DNA of 64,000 nucleotides from Oxalobacteraceae bacterium OTU3CAMAD1 (GTDB taxonomy: Bacteria; Pseudomonadota; Gammaproteobacteria; Burkholderiales; Burkholderiaceae_D). The DNA is taken from assembly GCA_024123915.1 (NCBI GenBank), contig CP099650.1, positions 6,324,001 through 6,388,000 of the forward strand, given 5' to 3'. Below are positions 44,846 to 54,800 of the stretch, piece by piece (the first letter of the stretch is position 1; each line of letters opens with the position of its first letter). Made by a program: the position numbers and the translations under genes. The notes beneath the pieces are model-generated. The model had not been told where the DNA came from, did no database searches, and saw only the letters and a list, made by a program, of their open reading frames with translations.

Positions 44846-47764
44846 TCAGAACCGGTAATTACCGGTGATGTAGAACGACCGCCCGCGCGGATCGCTGTAG
44901 CGCGCGTCATACCCGAGCTGGTTGCCGCCCCCGGCGTTCTGCAACGTTAACGGCGGATCGCGGTCGAACAGATTCCTGATCCCGGCCGTCAGCGTAAACG
45001 CGCCAAAATCATACTTGCCCTGCCAGTCGAACGTGGTGTACGACGCCGTGCGCAAGCCCTCGAACGCCACCGACTCGCCGATGCCGCCATCCGGCGCCAC
45101 GGCGAAGATCGCCGTGTCGATCGGATACGGCTGGTCGTGGTAGTCCGAGCGGTAATGCGCCGTCAGGGTGTTGGTCAGCTTGCCCGTGACCAGACTCAGG
45201 TTCAAATGGCTCTGCAAGCGGAACACCACCGCGTTGTCCGGCCCGAAGCGGCCCAGGTCCGACTGCACCTCGCCTCCCGCCGTGGTGGTGTAGTTCTGCT
45301 TGAGCATATAGGTGCCGGTCCAGCCCGCCCGCAAATCGCCGATGCGCGAGCGCAGCCGGTAGGTGAAGTCCCAGTCGATGCCCCGGTAGTTGGCCACGCC
45401 GCCGTTGATCGGCGCCAGGATGTAACCGATGGTGGTGTAGCCGGCCGGGTCCGGATACGGATTGACGAACAGCCGCTGGTACGCCTGCGGATTGGCGAAA
45501 CCCACCTGCTCCGGCACGCCCGCCGACAACACCTGGTTGCGGATCTGTACGTTCCACAAATCCATCCCCAGCGACAGGCCGGCCAGCGGCTCGACCCGGC
45601 CGCCGACGGTCCATTGCTTCGACTTCTCCGGCTGCAATCCCTCGGCGCCGCTGGCGCCGTTCGGGCCGGTCAGCAAATCGTATTGCGCCGAGCCCACCTG
45701 GCAACCGCGCGAACCTGGGAACGGACACGAATAGCTGCCGGCCGTGCTGCCGAAGAAGGTCGGCGAGCCGGCGATATCGTTGATGTTGGGCGCCTTGAAG
45801 CCGGTGCCGTAGGAGGCGCGCAGCAGCACCGTGTCGACCGGCGTCCAGCGCGCGCTGACCTTGTAGGTGGCCTTGCTGAAGTCGTTGCCGACATCGCCGC
45901 CGGGCAGGCGCTGGCGCAGCCCGCTGGCGTCGGCCAGCCGCTCGAAGATGTAGCCGCTGTGGGTCTTGTCGTAGCTGTCGTAGCGCGCGGCCACGGTCGC
46001 CTCCAGGGTCTTGGTGGCCGGCAGCAGCATCTCGGTGAACACGCCCCAGTTGTCGCGTTTGGCGTCGAACGGCACCTGGCCGTAGTTGCCGCCGACCGGA
46101 TAGTTGGCCGACGCCGGCTGCGTCGAATACCCCGAGCCGGACAGGATGGTCGGATGGTAATCGGTCTGGTAGCGCGTCTTCGAAAAGTCGCCGCCCAGCG
46201 AGACGATGGCCATGCCGCCCGGCAGGCTGAACATGTCGTGCTGGGCCGCGCCGTGCAGGGTGTCGAGCTTGGAGTCGGTCTTGGAGAACACGGTGCCGTT
46301 GACCAGCGCGCCGCGCAGCTGTTCGGCGCCGATGCCGGTCACCGGATCGTAGGCGCCGGAGGCGACCAGCGCGGACAGCTTGTCGTAGTCGGAGTAGCCG
46401 CCGGCGGCCACATCCTTGAGCTTGGTCTTCGACAGGATCAGGCTGGCGTTCCAGGTCCAGCCGAAGTGGTTGCCGTCGATGCCGGCGGCGAAATGGCGGG
46501 CGTCGGTCTGGTACTTGTCGGCGCGCCCGCCGATCAGCACCGAGCGGTAGCCCAGGGTCGCCTCGCCGCTGGGGTTTTCCAGGTTGTTGGCGTCCAGGTA
46601 GGGTTGCACATAGCGGGCATACAACTGCGGGAAGCGGTCGGTGGTGTTGACGCCCATCGGCTGCGCCGACGGCGCGAATTGGGCGATCATCGCATAGCTC
46701 GACAGCACCAGCTCGCCCCACACCGAGGTCGTGTCGTTGAGCTTCAAGGTGCCTTTGAGCAGGCCGCTGTCGCGGTGCGAGCCGGGAATGTTCTCCACCG
46801 TCGCGCCGTAATTGAAGCGGCATTGCGTGCCCTGCGGCCCGGCCAGCGCGCTGCCGCAATTGCCGTTGGCGGCCAGGTAGGGGTTGATCGCCACGCCGCT
46901 GGTCTCGACCGTGTCGGCCGAGCCGCGCGGGCGCACGTTGAAGGTGATGTTGGCCGGCTCGGTGTTGCCGGTGCGCTGGTCGAAGTAATACTGGCGTCCG
47001 CCGCTGCCGAAGCGGAAGAAGGCGCCGCGCGCCGAAAAGTCGCGTTGCAGCGCCGTCAGCCGTTCCTGCTCCTCGTGGCTGTACGAGGCCAGGATATTCC
47101 AGCGGTCCTTCTCCAGGTCGCCCCAGCCCTTGGTAATGCCGGCGCTCGACCACGAGCCGCCGGACTTTTTCGGCTGGCCGTAGGTGGCGGTGATCTCGCC
47201 TTTGGTCAGGTCTTTTTTCAGGATGAAGTTGACCACGCCGGCGATGGCGTCCGAGCCGTACAGCGCCGAGGCGCCGTCGGCCAGGATCTCGACGCGCTCG
47301 ACCGCCTCGAGCGGAATGCTCTCGATGTTGACCGCGTAGCCGCCGCCCTGGCTCGAACCGAGCGCGCTCGGCGCCATGCGCTGGCCGTCCAGCAGCACCA
47401 AGGTGTACTTCGACGGCAGCGAGTGCAGCGCGGCGGTGGTGACGCCGGCGCCGCCGCCATTGACCGAGCTCGACGACGGCACGAAGCCCTGCATCGACGG
47501 CTGCATCTGGATCAGTTCGGTTGCGGAAGTCGCGCCGCTTTGCCTGATGTCGGCCGCGCTCAACACCTGCACCGGCAACGAACCCTCCCGGGCGATGCGC
47601 TTGATCGACGAGCCGGTGATCTCCACGCGCGGCATGATGGGGTTGCCGGTCGCCGCCTCCTGCGCGAGGACTGCGGCCGGCAGGGCCAGCAGGCCGAGCG
47701 CGCAATACGCGCCCCCTGTAAACATCAAGCGCAACGAACGGCATAACACTGTTTCCTGCATCAT
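44846..47764 (-). CDS. TonB-dependent receptor 4
   Basis: A 972-residue outer-membrane receptor. Signal peptide MMQETVLCRSLRLMFTGGAY to about AAVLAQ; plug with PRVEITGSSIKRIAREGSLP, FVPSSSSVNGGGAGVTTAAL, TLVLLDGQRMAPSALGSSQG and VEILADGASALYGSDAIAGV; barrel ending FYITGNYRF. GGAGG precedes ATG 47764; the frame to 47824 has no ribosome site. It is most similar to receptor 3. Loop cysteine pairs (NGNCGSALAGPQGTQCRF and SCPFPGSRGCQ) suggest surface disulfides. Substrate unknown. Confidence 0.93.
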   Translation of the reverse strand: MMQETVLCRSLRLMFTGGAYCALGLLALPAAVLAQEAATGNPIMPRVEITGSSIKRIAREGSLPVQVLSAADIRQSGATSATELIQMQPSMQGFVPSSSSVNGGGAGVTTAALHSLPSKYTLVLLDGQRMAPSALGSSQGGGYAVNIESIPLEAVERVEILADGASALYGSDAIAGVVNFILKKDLTKGEITATYGQPKKSGGSWSSAGITKGWGDLEKDRWNILASYSHEEQERLTALQRDFSARGAFFRFGSGGRQYYFDQRTGNTEPANITFNVRPRGSADTVETSGVAINPYLAANGNCGSALAGPQGTQCRFNYGATVENIPGSHRDSGLLKGTLKLNDTTSVWGELVLSSYAMIAQFAPSAQPMGVNTTDRFPQLYARYVQPYLDANNLENPSGEATLGYRSVLIGGRADKYQTDARHFAAGIDGNHFGWTWNASLILSKTKLKDVAAGGYSDYDKLSALVASGAYDPVTGIGAEQLRGALVNGTVFSKTDSKLDTLHGAAQHDMFSLPGGMAIVSLGGDFSKTRYQTDYHPTILSGSGYSTQPASANYPVGGNYGQVPFDAKRDNWGVFTEMLLPATKTLEATVAARYDSYDKTHSGYIFERLADASGLRQRLPGGDVGNDFSKATYKVSARWTPVDTVLLRASYGTGFKAPNINDIAGSPTFFGSTAGSYSCPFPGSRGCQVGSAQYDLLTGPNGASGAEGLQPEKSKQWTVGGRVEPLAGLSLGMDLWNVQIRNQVLSAGVPEQVGFANPQAYQRLFVNPYPDPAGYTTIGYILAPINGGVANYRGIDWDFTYRLRSRIGDLRAGWTGTYMLKQNYTTTAGGEVQSDLGRFGPDNAVVFRLQSHLNLSLVTGKLTNTLTAHYRSDYHDQPYPIDTAIFAVAPDGGIGESVAFEGLRTASYTTFDWQGKYDFGAFTLTAGIRNLFDRDPPLTLQNAGGGNQLGYDARYSDPRGRSFYITGNYRF

Positions 47765-47896
47765 GACCAACCTCCGCAATAGTTTTGGAAAACACCGGTC
47801 CAACGCCCGCCGCCGGGGTGGCAACGGGTCGCGTTCTTTGCTGGTGTTTAGTGATTGAGCTTAGGAAGGTGTCCATCGACACCTGGCGTGGTTGAT

Positions 47897-47926
47897 ATAA
47901 AAACATGCCATGGAATTAAGTGTCAA
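47897..47926 (-). promoter_or_regulatory. Shared-type promoter of receptor 4
   Basis: On the minus strand TTGACA (47926-47921), 14 bases, ATG (47906-47904), T, TTTTAT (47902-47897). Same spacing as receptors 1-3. Leader about 130 nt. Confidence 0.6.
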
Positions 47927-47983
47927 TCGATCTTGAGCTCGATTCGGGGTTCTTACAACAGCGCGGGGAACGCAACGCAAAAA

Positions 47984-48016
47984 CAAACGGCCCCATATGG
48001 CGACTGGGGCCGTTTG
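47984..48016 (-). terminator. Terminator of aroG
   Basis: CAAACGGCCCCA (47984-47995) pairs with TGGGGCCGTTTG (48005-48016), a 12-bp stem; on the minus strand it is followed by a T-rich run. Confidence 0.9.
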
Positions 48017-48044
48017 TGTTTCCTAGGTGTAGCGTTCTACGATT

Positions 48045-49124
48045 TTACTTCGAGGCGGCTTCCGCTGCCTGCGTGGCAAGACGGCGCTGGCGCACGGCGG
48101 CGGCCAGGCCCTGCAGCACCTGCACGCTGCTGTCCCAATCGATGCAGCCGTCGGTCACCGACTGGCCGTAGGTCAATTCCTTGCCGGGCACCAGATCCTG
48201 GCGGCCCGCAACGAGGTGCGACTCGACCATCACGCCGACGATGCGGCTGTCGCCGCCGGCGACCTGTTGCGCGATGTCGGCGCACACCGGCACCTGGTTC
48301 TCCGGCTTCTTGGAGCTGTTGGCGTGCGAGGCGTCGATCATCAGGCGCGCGGCCAGGCCTTGCGCGGCGATCGCCTTGCAGGCTTCCTCCACGCTCGCGG
48401 CGTCGTAGTTAGGCGCCTTGCCGCCGCGCAGGATGATGTGGCAATCCTCGTTGCCGGCGGTCGAGACGATGGCCGAGTGGCCGCCCTTGGTGACCGACAG
48501 GAAATGGTGCGGCTGCGAGGCCGCCTTGATCGCCTCGACGGCGATTTTGACGTTGCCGTCGGTGCCGTTCTTGAAGCCGACCGGACAGGACAGGCCGGAC
48601 GCCAGCTCGCGGTGCACCTGCGACTCGGTGGTGCGGGCGCCGATCGCGCCCCAGCTGATCAGGTCGGCGATGTATTGCGGGCTGATCACGTCGAGGTATT
48701 CGGTGCCGGCCGGCAGGCCCAGCTCGTTGATGTCGCGCAGCAGTTCGCGCGCCATGCGCAGGCCGTCGTTGATGCGGAAGCTGCTGTCCATGTACGGGTC
48801 GTTGATCATGCCCTTCCAGCCGACGGTGGTGCGCGGCTTCTCGAAGTACACGCGCATGACGATTTCCAGGTCGCCGGCCAGTTCGCGGCGCAGGTGGATC
48901 AGGCGGTTGGCGTATTCCATGGCCGCCTTCGGATCGTGGATCGAGCACGGGCCGATGACCACCATCAGGCGGTCGTCCTGGCCGTGCAGGATGCGGTGCA
49001 GCGCGATGCGGGCGTTGGCGGCGGTGTGCTCGGCCGCCTCGCTGCAGGCGAATTCGCGGATCAGGTGGGACGGTGGAACCAATTCCTTCATCTCGCGGAT
49101 GCGCAGATCGTCGGTACGGGGCAT
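48045..49124 (-). CDS. aroG: 3-deoxy-7-phosphoheptulonate (DAHP) synthase, AroG type
   Basis: It catalyses the first committed step of aromatic amino acid synthesis, condensing PEP and erythrose-4-phosphate. The 359-residue protein is a class I-alpha (AroF/G/H-type) enzyme: VVIGPCSIHDPKAAMEYANR, MRVYFEKPRTTVGWKGMIND, ISWGAIGARTTESQVHRELA, VGFKNGTDG, GGHSAIVSTAGN, IDASHANSSKKPENQ, VESHLVAGRQDL and SVTDGCIDW. GGAG lies before ATG 49124. Its promoter, aromatic leader peptide and terminator lie at 49157-49366, so expression is predicted to be attenuated by charged Phe/Tyr tRNA. Which amino acid inhibits the enzyme cannot be read from sequence alone. Confidence 0.96.
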   Translation of the reverse strand: MPRTDDLRIREMKELVPPSHLIREFACSEAAEHTAANARIALHRILHGQDDRLMVVIGPCSIHDPKAAMEYANRLIHLRRELAGDLEIVMRVYFEKPRTTVGWKGMINDPYMDSSFRINDGLRMARELLRDINELGLPAGTEYLDVISPQYIADLISWGAIGARTTESQVHRELASGLSCPVGFKNGTDGNVKIAVEAIKAASQPHHFLSVTKGGHSAIVSTAGNEDCHIILRGGKAPNYDAASVEEACKAIAAQGLAARLMIDASHANSSKKPENQVPVCADIAQQVAGGDSRIVGVMVESHLVAGRQDLVPGKELTYGQSVTDGCIDWDSSVQVLQGLAAAVRQRRLATQAAEAASK

Positions 49125-49156
49125 GCTGTTCTCCAAGTATTCAAAAATGTCGGGGT

Positions 49157-49187
49157 AAAAAAAAACCGCCTCATCAGGCGGTTTTTT
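49157..49187 (-). terminator. Attenuator terminator upstream of aroG
   Basis: On the minus strand AAAAAACCGCC (49187-49177), loop TGATGA, GGCGGTTTTTT, with the T run continuing to 49157. It lies 33 bases before the aroG ATG and 45 bases after the leader peptide stop. The ascending arm ACCGCCT (49182-49176) can instead pair with AGGCGGT in the leader (49245-49239). Confidence 0.9.
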
Positions 49188-49231
49188 CAGGATTTGCGGG
49201 AACTCGTTTTTACTTCTACGTGCACCGGCCG

Positions 49232-49297
49232 CTACTCCACCGCCTTGGGGTTGGAATCGCTAAAGTAAAAGTAGCCGGTAAAGAAGAAGTGGGTCAT
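49232..49297 (-). CDS. aroG leader peptide (21 aa, Phe/Tyr-rich)
   Basis: ATG at 49297 opens 21 codons beginning MTHFFFTGYFYFS and ending at TAG 49234-49232. Seven of nine consecutive codons (residues 4-12) are Phe or Tyr (five Phe, two Tyr). The control codons contain ACCGGCTAC (49279-49271), which can pair with GTAG...CCGGT (49235-49224) across the stop. The C-terminal codons contain AGGCGGT (49245-49239), able to pair with the terminator's left arm. This is the classical layout of a pheL/trpL-type leader. No strong Shine-Dalgarno is seen before the ATG. Confidence 0.8.
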   Translation of the reverse strand: MTHFFFTGYFYFSDSNPKAVE

Positions 49298-49336
49298 GAA
49301 CGTGTTCGACAGGTATTGGGTAAATATCGTGGAATG

Positions 49337-49366
49337 ACTATAACGCCAACGCCCAAGGCTTGGCAA
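49337..49366 (-). promoter_or_regulatory. Sigma-70 promoter of the aroG leader
   Basis: On the minus strand TTGCCA (49366-49361), an 18-bp spacer and TATAGT (49342-49337). A start near 49330 leaves about 33 nt before the leader peptide ATG. Confidence 0.65.
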
Positions 49367-49402
49367 GCTATTTCTTGACTAGCTTCAATGGTTACCCGCC
49401 GC

Positions 49403-49470
49403 CAACCCGAACCCCGGATGCCGGGGTCGGACCCGCAGGGTCCGACCCCATGTGGCCGCCGTGCGGGTTT
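49403..49470. repeat. GGGGTCGKACCC palindromic element, copy 6
   Basis: CAACCCG (49403) and CGGGTTT (to 49470) flank CCGGGGTCGGACCC-GCA-GGGTCCGACCCC. It lies just after the tldD stop (49475) and upstream of the aroG promoter. Confidence 0.86.
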
Positions 49471-49474
49471 GGGG

Positions 49475-50935
49475 TTACGCCGTGCCGCCCACCGTCACGC
49501 CATCGATGCGCAAGGTCGGCTGGCCCACGCCGACCGGCACGCTCTGGCCTTCCTTGCCGCACACGCCCACACCCGGGTCCAGGCGCATGTCGTTGCCGAT
49601 CATCGAGACCCGGTTCAACACTTCCGGGCCGTTGCCGATCAGCGTCGCGCCCTTGACCGGATAGGTGATCTTGCCGTTCTCCACCATATAGGCCTCGCTG
49701 GCCGAAAACACGAACTTGCCGTTGGTGATGTCGACCTGGCCGCCGCCGAAATTGACCGCGTACAAACCGTTCTTGACCGACGCCAGGATTTCCCCGGGGT
49801 CCTTGTCGCCGCCCAGCATGTAGGTGTTGGTCATGCGCGGCATCGGCAGGTGCGCGAACGATTCGCGCCGCGCGTTGCCCGTCACCGGCATCTTCATCAG
49901 GCGCGCGTTCATCGTGTCCTGGATGTAGCCTTTCAGGATGCCGTCCTCGATCAGGGTCGTGCACTGCGTCGGATTGCCTTCGTCGTCGATGTTCAGCGAA
50001 CCGCGGCGATCGGCCAGGGTGCCGTCATCGACCACCGTCACGCCCTTGGCGGCGACGCGCTCGCCGATGCGGCCGGAGAACGTCGACGAACCCTTGCGGT
50101 TGAAGTCGCCCTCGAGGCCGTGGCCGATCGCCTCGTGCAGCAGGATGCCGGGCCAGCCCGGTCCCAGCACGACCGTCATCGGGCCGGCCGGCGCCGGACG
50201 CGCGTCCAGGTTGACGACCGCCGACTTGACCGCCTCGGTGGCGTAGAAGTCCAGCAAGGTATCGCTGAAGTAACCGTAATCGTAGCGGCCGCCGCCACCG
50301 GACGAACCCATCTCGCGCCGGCCGTTCTGCTCGACGATGACCGTCAGCGACACCCGCACCAGCGGACGGATGTCGGCCGCCAGCACGCCGTCGCTGCGGA
50401 CCACCAGCACCACGTCGTATTCGCCGGCCAGGCCCGCCATGACCTGCACCACGCGCGGATCTTTCGCGCGCGCCATCTTCTCGATGCGCTCGAGCAGCTT
50501 GACCTTGGCCGTCGCGTCCAGCGAAGCGAGCGGATCGTTCGGCATGTACAGCGAGCGGCCGCCGGTCGGCGTCATCGCGCCGGCCACCTTGATCTTGCCG
50601 GCGCCGGCACGGGCGATGGTGCGGGTCGCGGTGGCCGCGTCCATCAGCGCCGCTTCGGAAATTTCGTCGGAGTAGGCGAAGGCGGTCTTGTCGCCGGAAA
50701 TGGCGCGCACGCCGACGCCCTGGTCGATCGAGAAGCTGCCGGTCTTGACGATGCCCTCTTCCAGGCTCCAGCCTTCGTTTTTGGTGAACTGGAAATACAG
50801 GTCGGCGTAGTCGACCTTGTGCGTGAACATCGCGCCCAGCGTCTTGAGCAGCTTGGCCTCGTCCAGCCCGAACGGCGTCAGCAGGATGTCGCGGGCGACG
50901 GCCAGGGTGGACAGGTTGGGTTCAAAAGGCTTCAT
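49475..50935 (-). CDS. tldD: Metalloprotease TldD
   Basis: TldD forms a heterodimeric zinc protease with TldE/PmbA that degrades unfolded peptides and matures some peptide natural products. The 486-residue protein has the zinc site HEAIGH (267-272) in [20 protein letters not shown], preceded by the Gly-rich [13 protein letters not shown], and ends with [23 protein letters not shown] 50935 (after CCGGAG) is used instead of the frame start at 51022. pmbA is not in the window. It forms a cluster with the nitrilase gene and yhdP, an order shared by many proteobacteria. Confidence 0.95.
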   Translation of the reverse strand: MKPFEPNLSTLAVARDILLTPFGLDEAKLLKTLGAMFTHKVDYADLYFQFTKNEGWSLEEGIVKTGSFSIDQGVGVRAISGDKTAFAYSDEISEAALMDAATATRTIARAGAGKIKVAGAMTPTGGRSLYMPNDPLASLDATAKVKLLERIEKMARAKDPRVVQVMAGLAGEYDVVLVVRSDGVLAADIRPLVRVSLTVIVEQNGRREMGSSGGGGRYDYGYFSDTLLDFYATEAVKSAVVNLDARPAPAGPMTVVLGPGWPGILLHEAIGHGLEGDFNRKGSSTFSGRIGERVAAKGVTVVDDGTLADRRGSLNIDDEGNPTQCTTLIEDGILKGYIQDTMNARLMKMPVTGNARRESFAHLPMPRMTNTYMLGGDKDPGEILASVKNGLYAVNFGGGQVDITNGKFVFSASEAYMVENGKITYPVKGATLIGNGPEVLNRVSMIGNDMRLDPGVGVCGKEGQSVPVGVGQPTLRIDGVTVGGTA

Positions 50936-50978
50936 GATGATGCTCCGGTTCGAAATTATTGCGCAATTGTATGGGGGA

Positions 50979-51776
50979 TCACATCGTGCGGTGCTTGAGC
51001 GCCGGCAGGCTCTGGCGCACACCTTCGATGAACAGCGGATCGATCTCGCCCTTGACCACGCCCTCGCCCTCGGCCAGCACGTCCTTGACCGCGCCCCACG
51101 GGTCGATCAGCATGCTGTGGCCCCAGGTGCGGCGCCCGTTCGGATGCGTACCGCCCTGCGCCGCCGCCAGCACGTAGCACTGGTTTTCGATGGCGCGCGC
51201 GCGCAGCAGGATTTCCCAGTGGGCCTGGCCGGTGGTGTAGGTGAACGCGGCCGGCACGACGATCAGCGACACCGGTCCCATCGCGCGGTACAGCTCGGGG
51301 AAGCGCAGGTCGTAGCAGACCGACATGCCGATCTTGCCGAACGGCGCCTCGACCACGCCGACGTTCTTGCCCGGCACGATGGTTTTCGATTCGTTGTACG
51401 ACTCCGTACCCTTGGTGAAGCCAAACAGGTGGATCTTGTCGTAGCGGCCGACGTGCTCGCCCTGGGCGTTGTAGACCAGGGTGGTGTTGACGACTTTTTC
51501 CGGATCGTCTGACGCCAGCGGCAAGGTGCCGCCGATCAGCCAGATCTCCAGCTCGCGCGCCAGCGACGACATGAAGTCCTGGATCGGCCCCTGCCCCAGC
51601 GGCTCGGCCACGGCCACCTTGTCGCTGTCGCTCAAGCCCATGATGGCCCAGTACTCGGGCAGCAGCACCAGCGAGGCGCCGCCGTCGGCGGCCTGCGTCA
51701 CCAGCCGGCGCGCGGTGGCGATGTTCTCCGTCACGGACGGCGAGGAAATCATTTGTACTGCGGCGACTTTAGTCAT
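50979..51776 (-). CDS. Carbon-nitrogen hydrolase (Nit/omega-amidase-like)
   Basis: This 265-residue nitrilase-superfamily enzyme has the Glu-Lys-Cys triad: Glu41 in LVLLPEYW, Lys114 in [10 protein letters not shown] and Cys154 in [15 protein letters not shown]. The form resembles Nit1/Nit2, which hydrolyse deaminated glutathione or alpha-ketoglutaramate as metabolite repair. ATG 51776 is used; upstream in-frame codons to 51824 do not match. It lies 43 bases before tldD and 49 bases after yhdP on the same strand, so one transcript is likely. The exact substrate is not decided by sequence. Confidence 0.92.
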   Translation of the reverse strand: MTKVAAVQMISSPSVTENIATARRLVTQAADGGASLVLLPEYWAIMGLSDSDKVAVAEPLGQGPIQDFMSSLARELEIWLIGGTLPLASDDPEKVVNTTLVYNAQGEHVGRYDKIHLFGFTKGTESYNESKTIVPGKNVGVVEAPFGKIGMSVCYDLRFPELYRAMGPVSLIVVPAAFTYTTGQAHWEILLRARAIENQCYVLAAAQGGTHPNGRRTWGHSMLIDPWGAVKDVLAEGEGVVKGEIDPLFIEGVRQSLPALKHRTM

Positions 51777-51825
51777 GGCGGTTCCAATCGTGGCTGAAGC
51801 GTAAAGTGATCGCTGGTTGTGCAAA

Positions 51826-54800
51826 TTATTGCGCGCCCTTGGCGGCCTGCGGCGGATCCGCCCTGGCCCCGTCGAGCTTGGTGACCACCGGCGCCTTCCA
51901 CGGCCCGGTGACCTGCATATGATAGGTCAGCGCCCGCATCACCGGTGCGCTGAGGAAAAGCTGGGCCAGGAAGCTGCCGAGGCCGATGACCGGGTTGACG
52001 GCCAGCGCGTAGACCAGCGGCGCCGTGCCCAGGTTGACCTCGGGAATGACGACCACGTGCAGGTTGGCGGTCTCGTTGGCGATGTCGGCGGTGCCGTCCA
52101 TCAACACCGTGGCGGCCACGCCGTGCATTTTCAAGTTGTCGGTCTTGGCGATGCCTTGATGGATGCTGGCATTGGCGGTGATGCCGTCGAACGCCAGGCC
52201 CTCGGAGAAGACGTCGTGGAAATCGAGTTTGAGCAGGCGCGGCAAGGCTTGCAGGCTCAGCACTCCCAGCAGCTTGGCGGCGCCCGGGTCCTGCTTGAGG
52301 AACTGGCCTTTTTCGACGTTCATCGTTATCTGGCCTTCCAGGCTCGGCAGGTCCAGCGAATATGGCAGGCCCTTCCAGGCGATGTCGCCGCTGAGCGAGC
52401 CCTTGCCGTTCCTGAGTGTGCCGACGAAGCCGAAGCGGTCCAGCAACTTGCCGGCGTCGGCGATGTCCAGCTTGAAGTTGAGGCTGGTGTTGTGCGCGCC
52501 TTCGCGCGTGACCCATTTGCCGGTGCCGGTCAGCTCGCCGTCGGCGTTGGTCAGCGACAGCTTGTTGATGCGCCATTCGCGCGCCTTCTCGCTCGGCAGT
52601 TGCGCGTTGCTGGCCTGTAGCTCCAGCTGCCCCAGCGGTTTGTTGAACAGTTCGAGGCGCTCGACCACCACATCGAGCGCGGGGATGGACGCGGCCGCGC
52701 TCTTGCCGTCCGACAGCAGGTCCTGCACCTCCTTCGACGCCGACGCCGGGATCACCAGCGACGACAGGCGCGCCGTCACCTTGCCCAGGCCATGGCCGGT
52801 GGACGGTTCGCTCCAGGTCAGGTAGCCGTTGGCCTGCGTGGAATCGATGCTGGCCTGCCACACCGTCTTCTGGCGGCTGACGCCGACGACGACGTTCTCC
52901 AGCTTGCGGTCGCCGATGACGAGTTCGATGCTGCGGGCGGCGATGGTGTCCGGCACCACGTATTGGGCGAAGTCGGTGGCGTCGGCCGGGGCGGCGGCGT
53001 CCGCTGTCGCCGGCTCGTTCTTGCCGGCCACGCTGCTGCCGAAGTCCAGCCACGAATCGACGTTCAGCGCCGGCAGGCTGATGTTGACCGCCAGGCCGCT
53101 GTCGGGTTCCGGCGCCGGCGTGTTGATGCCGATGCCGCCGCGCACCAGCTTCCATGGCGACTTGACGATTTTCTGGCGCTGGTAGCGCGCCGCGATGCTG
53201 GTGCCCAGCGCGATGCGGATCTCGTCGTGCAGCGAATTATTGGCGTCCGGCGTCAACCCGCTGGTCAGCAGAAAGCGCAGCGGCATCGCGTCCGGCGCCG
53301 CCTTGTTGACCGGGGCCGGCAAGTCCAGGCCCAGCCCGGCCAGGTTGGAATCGACCGCCACCGTCAGCTGGTGGTCGCGCACCGTCACCGTGCCGTTGTA
53401 GCGCGTGGCGCCGGAGAAATGGCTGCCGAGGCGCTGCATCACCGGCATCGTATAAGTCTTGCGGAAACCGTCGGCCGTCAGCATGCCGCCCAGCTTGATG
53501 ACGATGGCGTTGTCGCGCTGGGTGCCGCCGGTGATGGCGATCGGCCCGTCGAGGAAGATGCCCGACAGCTGGTTCAGGTTCACGCCGTGCTCGTTGAATT
53601 CGATCTTGCCCTGCGCCGCCTGCACCGGCGGCAAATCGTTCATCAGGGTGATGTCGTTGTTATTGAGCTGCAAGGCGCCCTGCACCTTGGCGTCGATCAT
53701 GTGCGACAGCGGCAATTGCAGCTTGAGCGCCAGGGTGGCGTTGCCGCTGGCCTGGGTGTCCTCGGTGAAGTGCGAGATCCAATTCAATACCGGGCTGTTG
53801 GCGACATATTTGAGGAATTCCTGCATCGGCGCGGCGGCGTTGCCGTCGATCTCCAGCATCGAATCGTGGATCGTCAAGTCCGGGATCACGGCCTTGACCT
53901 TGGTCAGCGCGGCGCCGCCGGTGCTGGCCGTGTCGCCATGGATTTCCATGCGGGCACGGTCGAACACGAAGCTGCCCTTGATGTGCTCGGCCTGCGGCCA
54001 CAACGGCAGCGGCTTGCCGTCCTTGCCCAGCACCTTGCCGTCATGCAGGTAGTGATTCGGCGAATAATTCAGCTTGCCCTCGGTCAGCTTGCCGGCGACG
54101 CGGAACTCGCCGCGCGCCGCGTGCTCCCCATGGAAGGGGAAATGCGCCAGGTCGCCGCGCAGGCGCACGCTGACGTCGCTGGCGACGCCGCCTTCCAGCG
54201 CGCCGGTCAACCAGGCGCGCAGGTCGTGCGGCGTCTGCATCGGCAGGAAACGGTCGATGCGGTTGAGCTCGAAGTTGTCCAGGGTACCGGTCAGGTCGGC
54301 CTTGCCCATGCCCTTGCCGGCCAGCGGCATCGTGTGCGTGCCGCGCAAGGTGCCGCTCAGCCCCTGCTGCAGAAAGGCCATCTCGTCGATCTGCAACAGC
54401 AATTGGTTGTCCGGTTCGAACGACCAGCGCGCCTTCAGGTTCAGGCGGTCGAACGGCATGGCCGCGTCGCTGAACTGGTCCGGCATCTGCAATACCAAAT
54501 TCTGCGAATCCAGGCTGAAGCGCCCCCCCTTGTCGGTGGCGTCGATCGATCCCGTCAGGTTGTCGAAACCGGGAACGCCGGGCACGGCGGCGGTGGCCGG
54601 CGTCCTGCCCGTCTTCGGCTGCGCCGGACGCGGCGGCTGCGGCTGCAGTCCCACGCCCACCAGGTCGCCCTTGACCCGGTACGACTGCACTGCCGGGAAG
54701 GCGCCGGTCCATTCGGCCGAGAAATTGCGCAGCAGGCCGCGCGGGGCGGCGTCGGCCAGCAGCTTGCGCCGGCCGGCCGTCAGCGGCAGGCGCTCGGCCA

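Noticed and set aside
49360-49656. 98-codon plus-strand frame near the end of tldD
   Set aside because: Pro/Arg-rich shadow across the palindromic repeat and the antisense of tldD.
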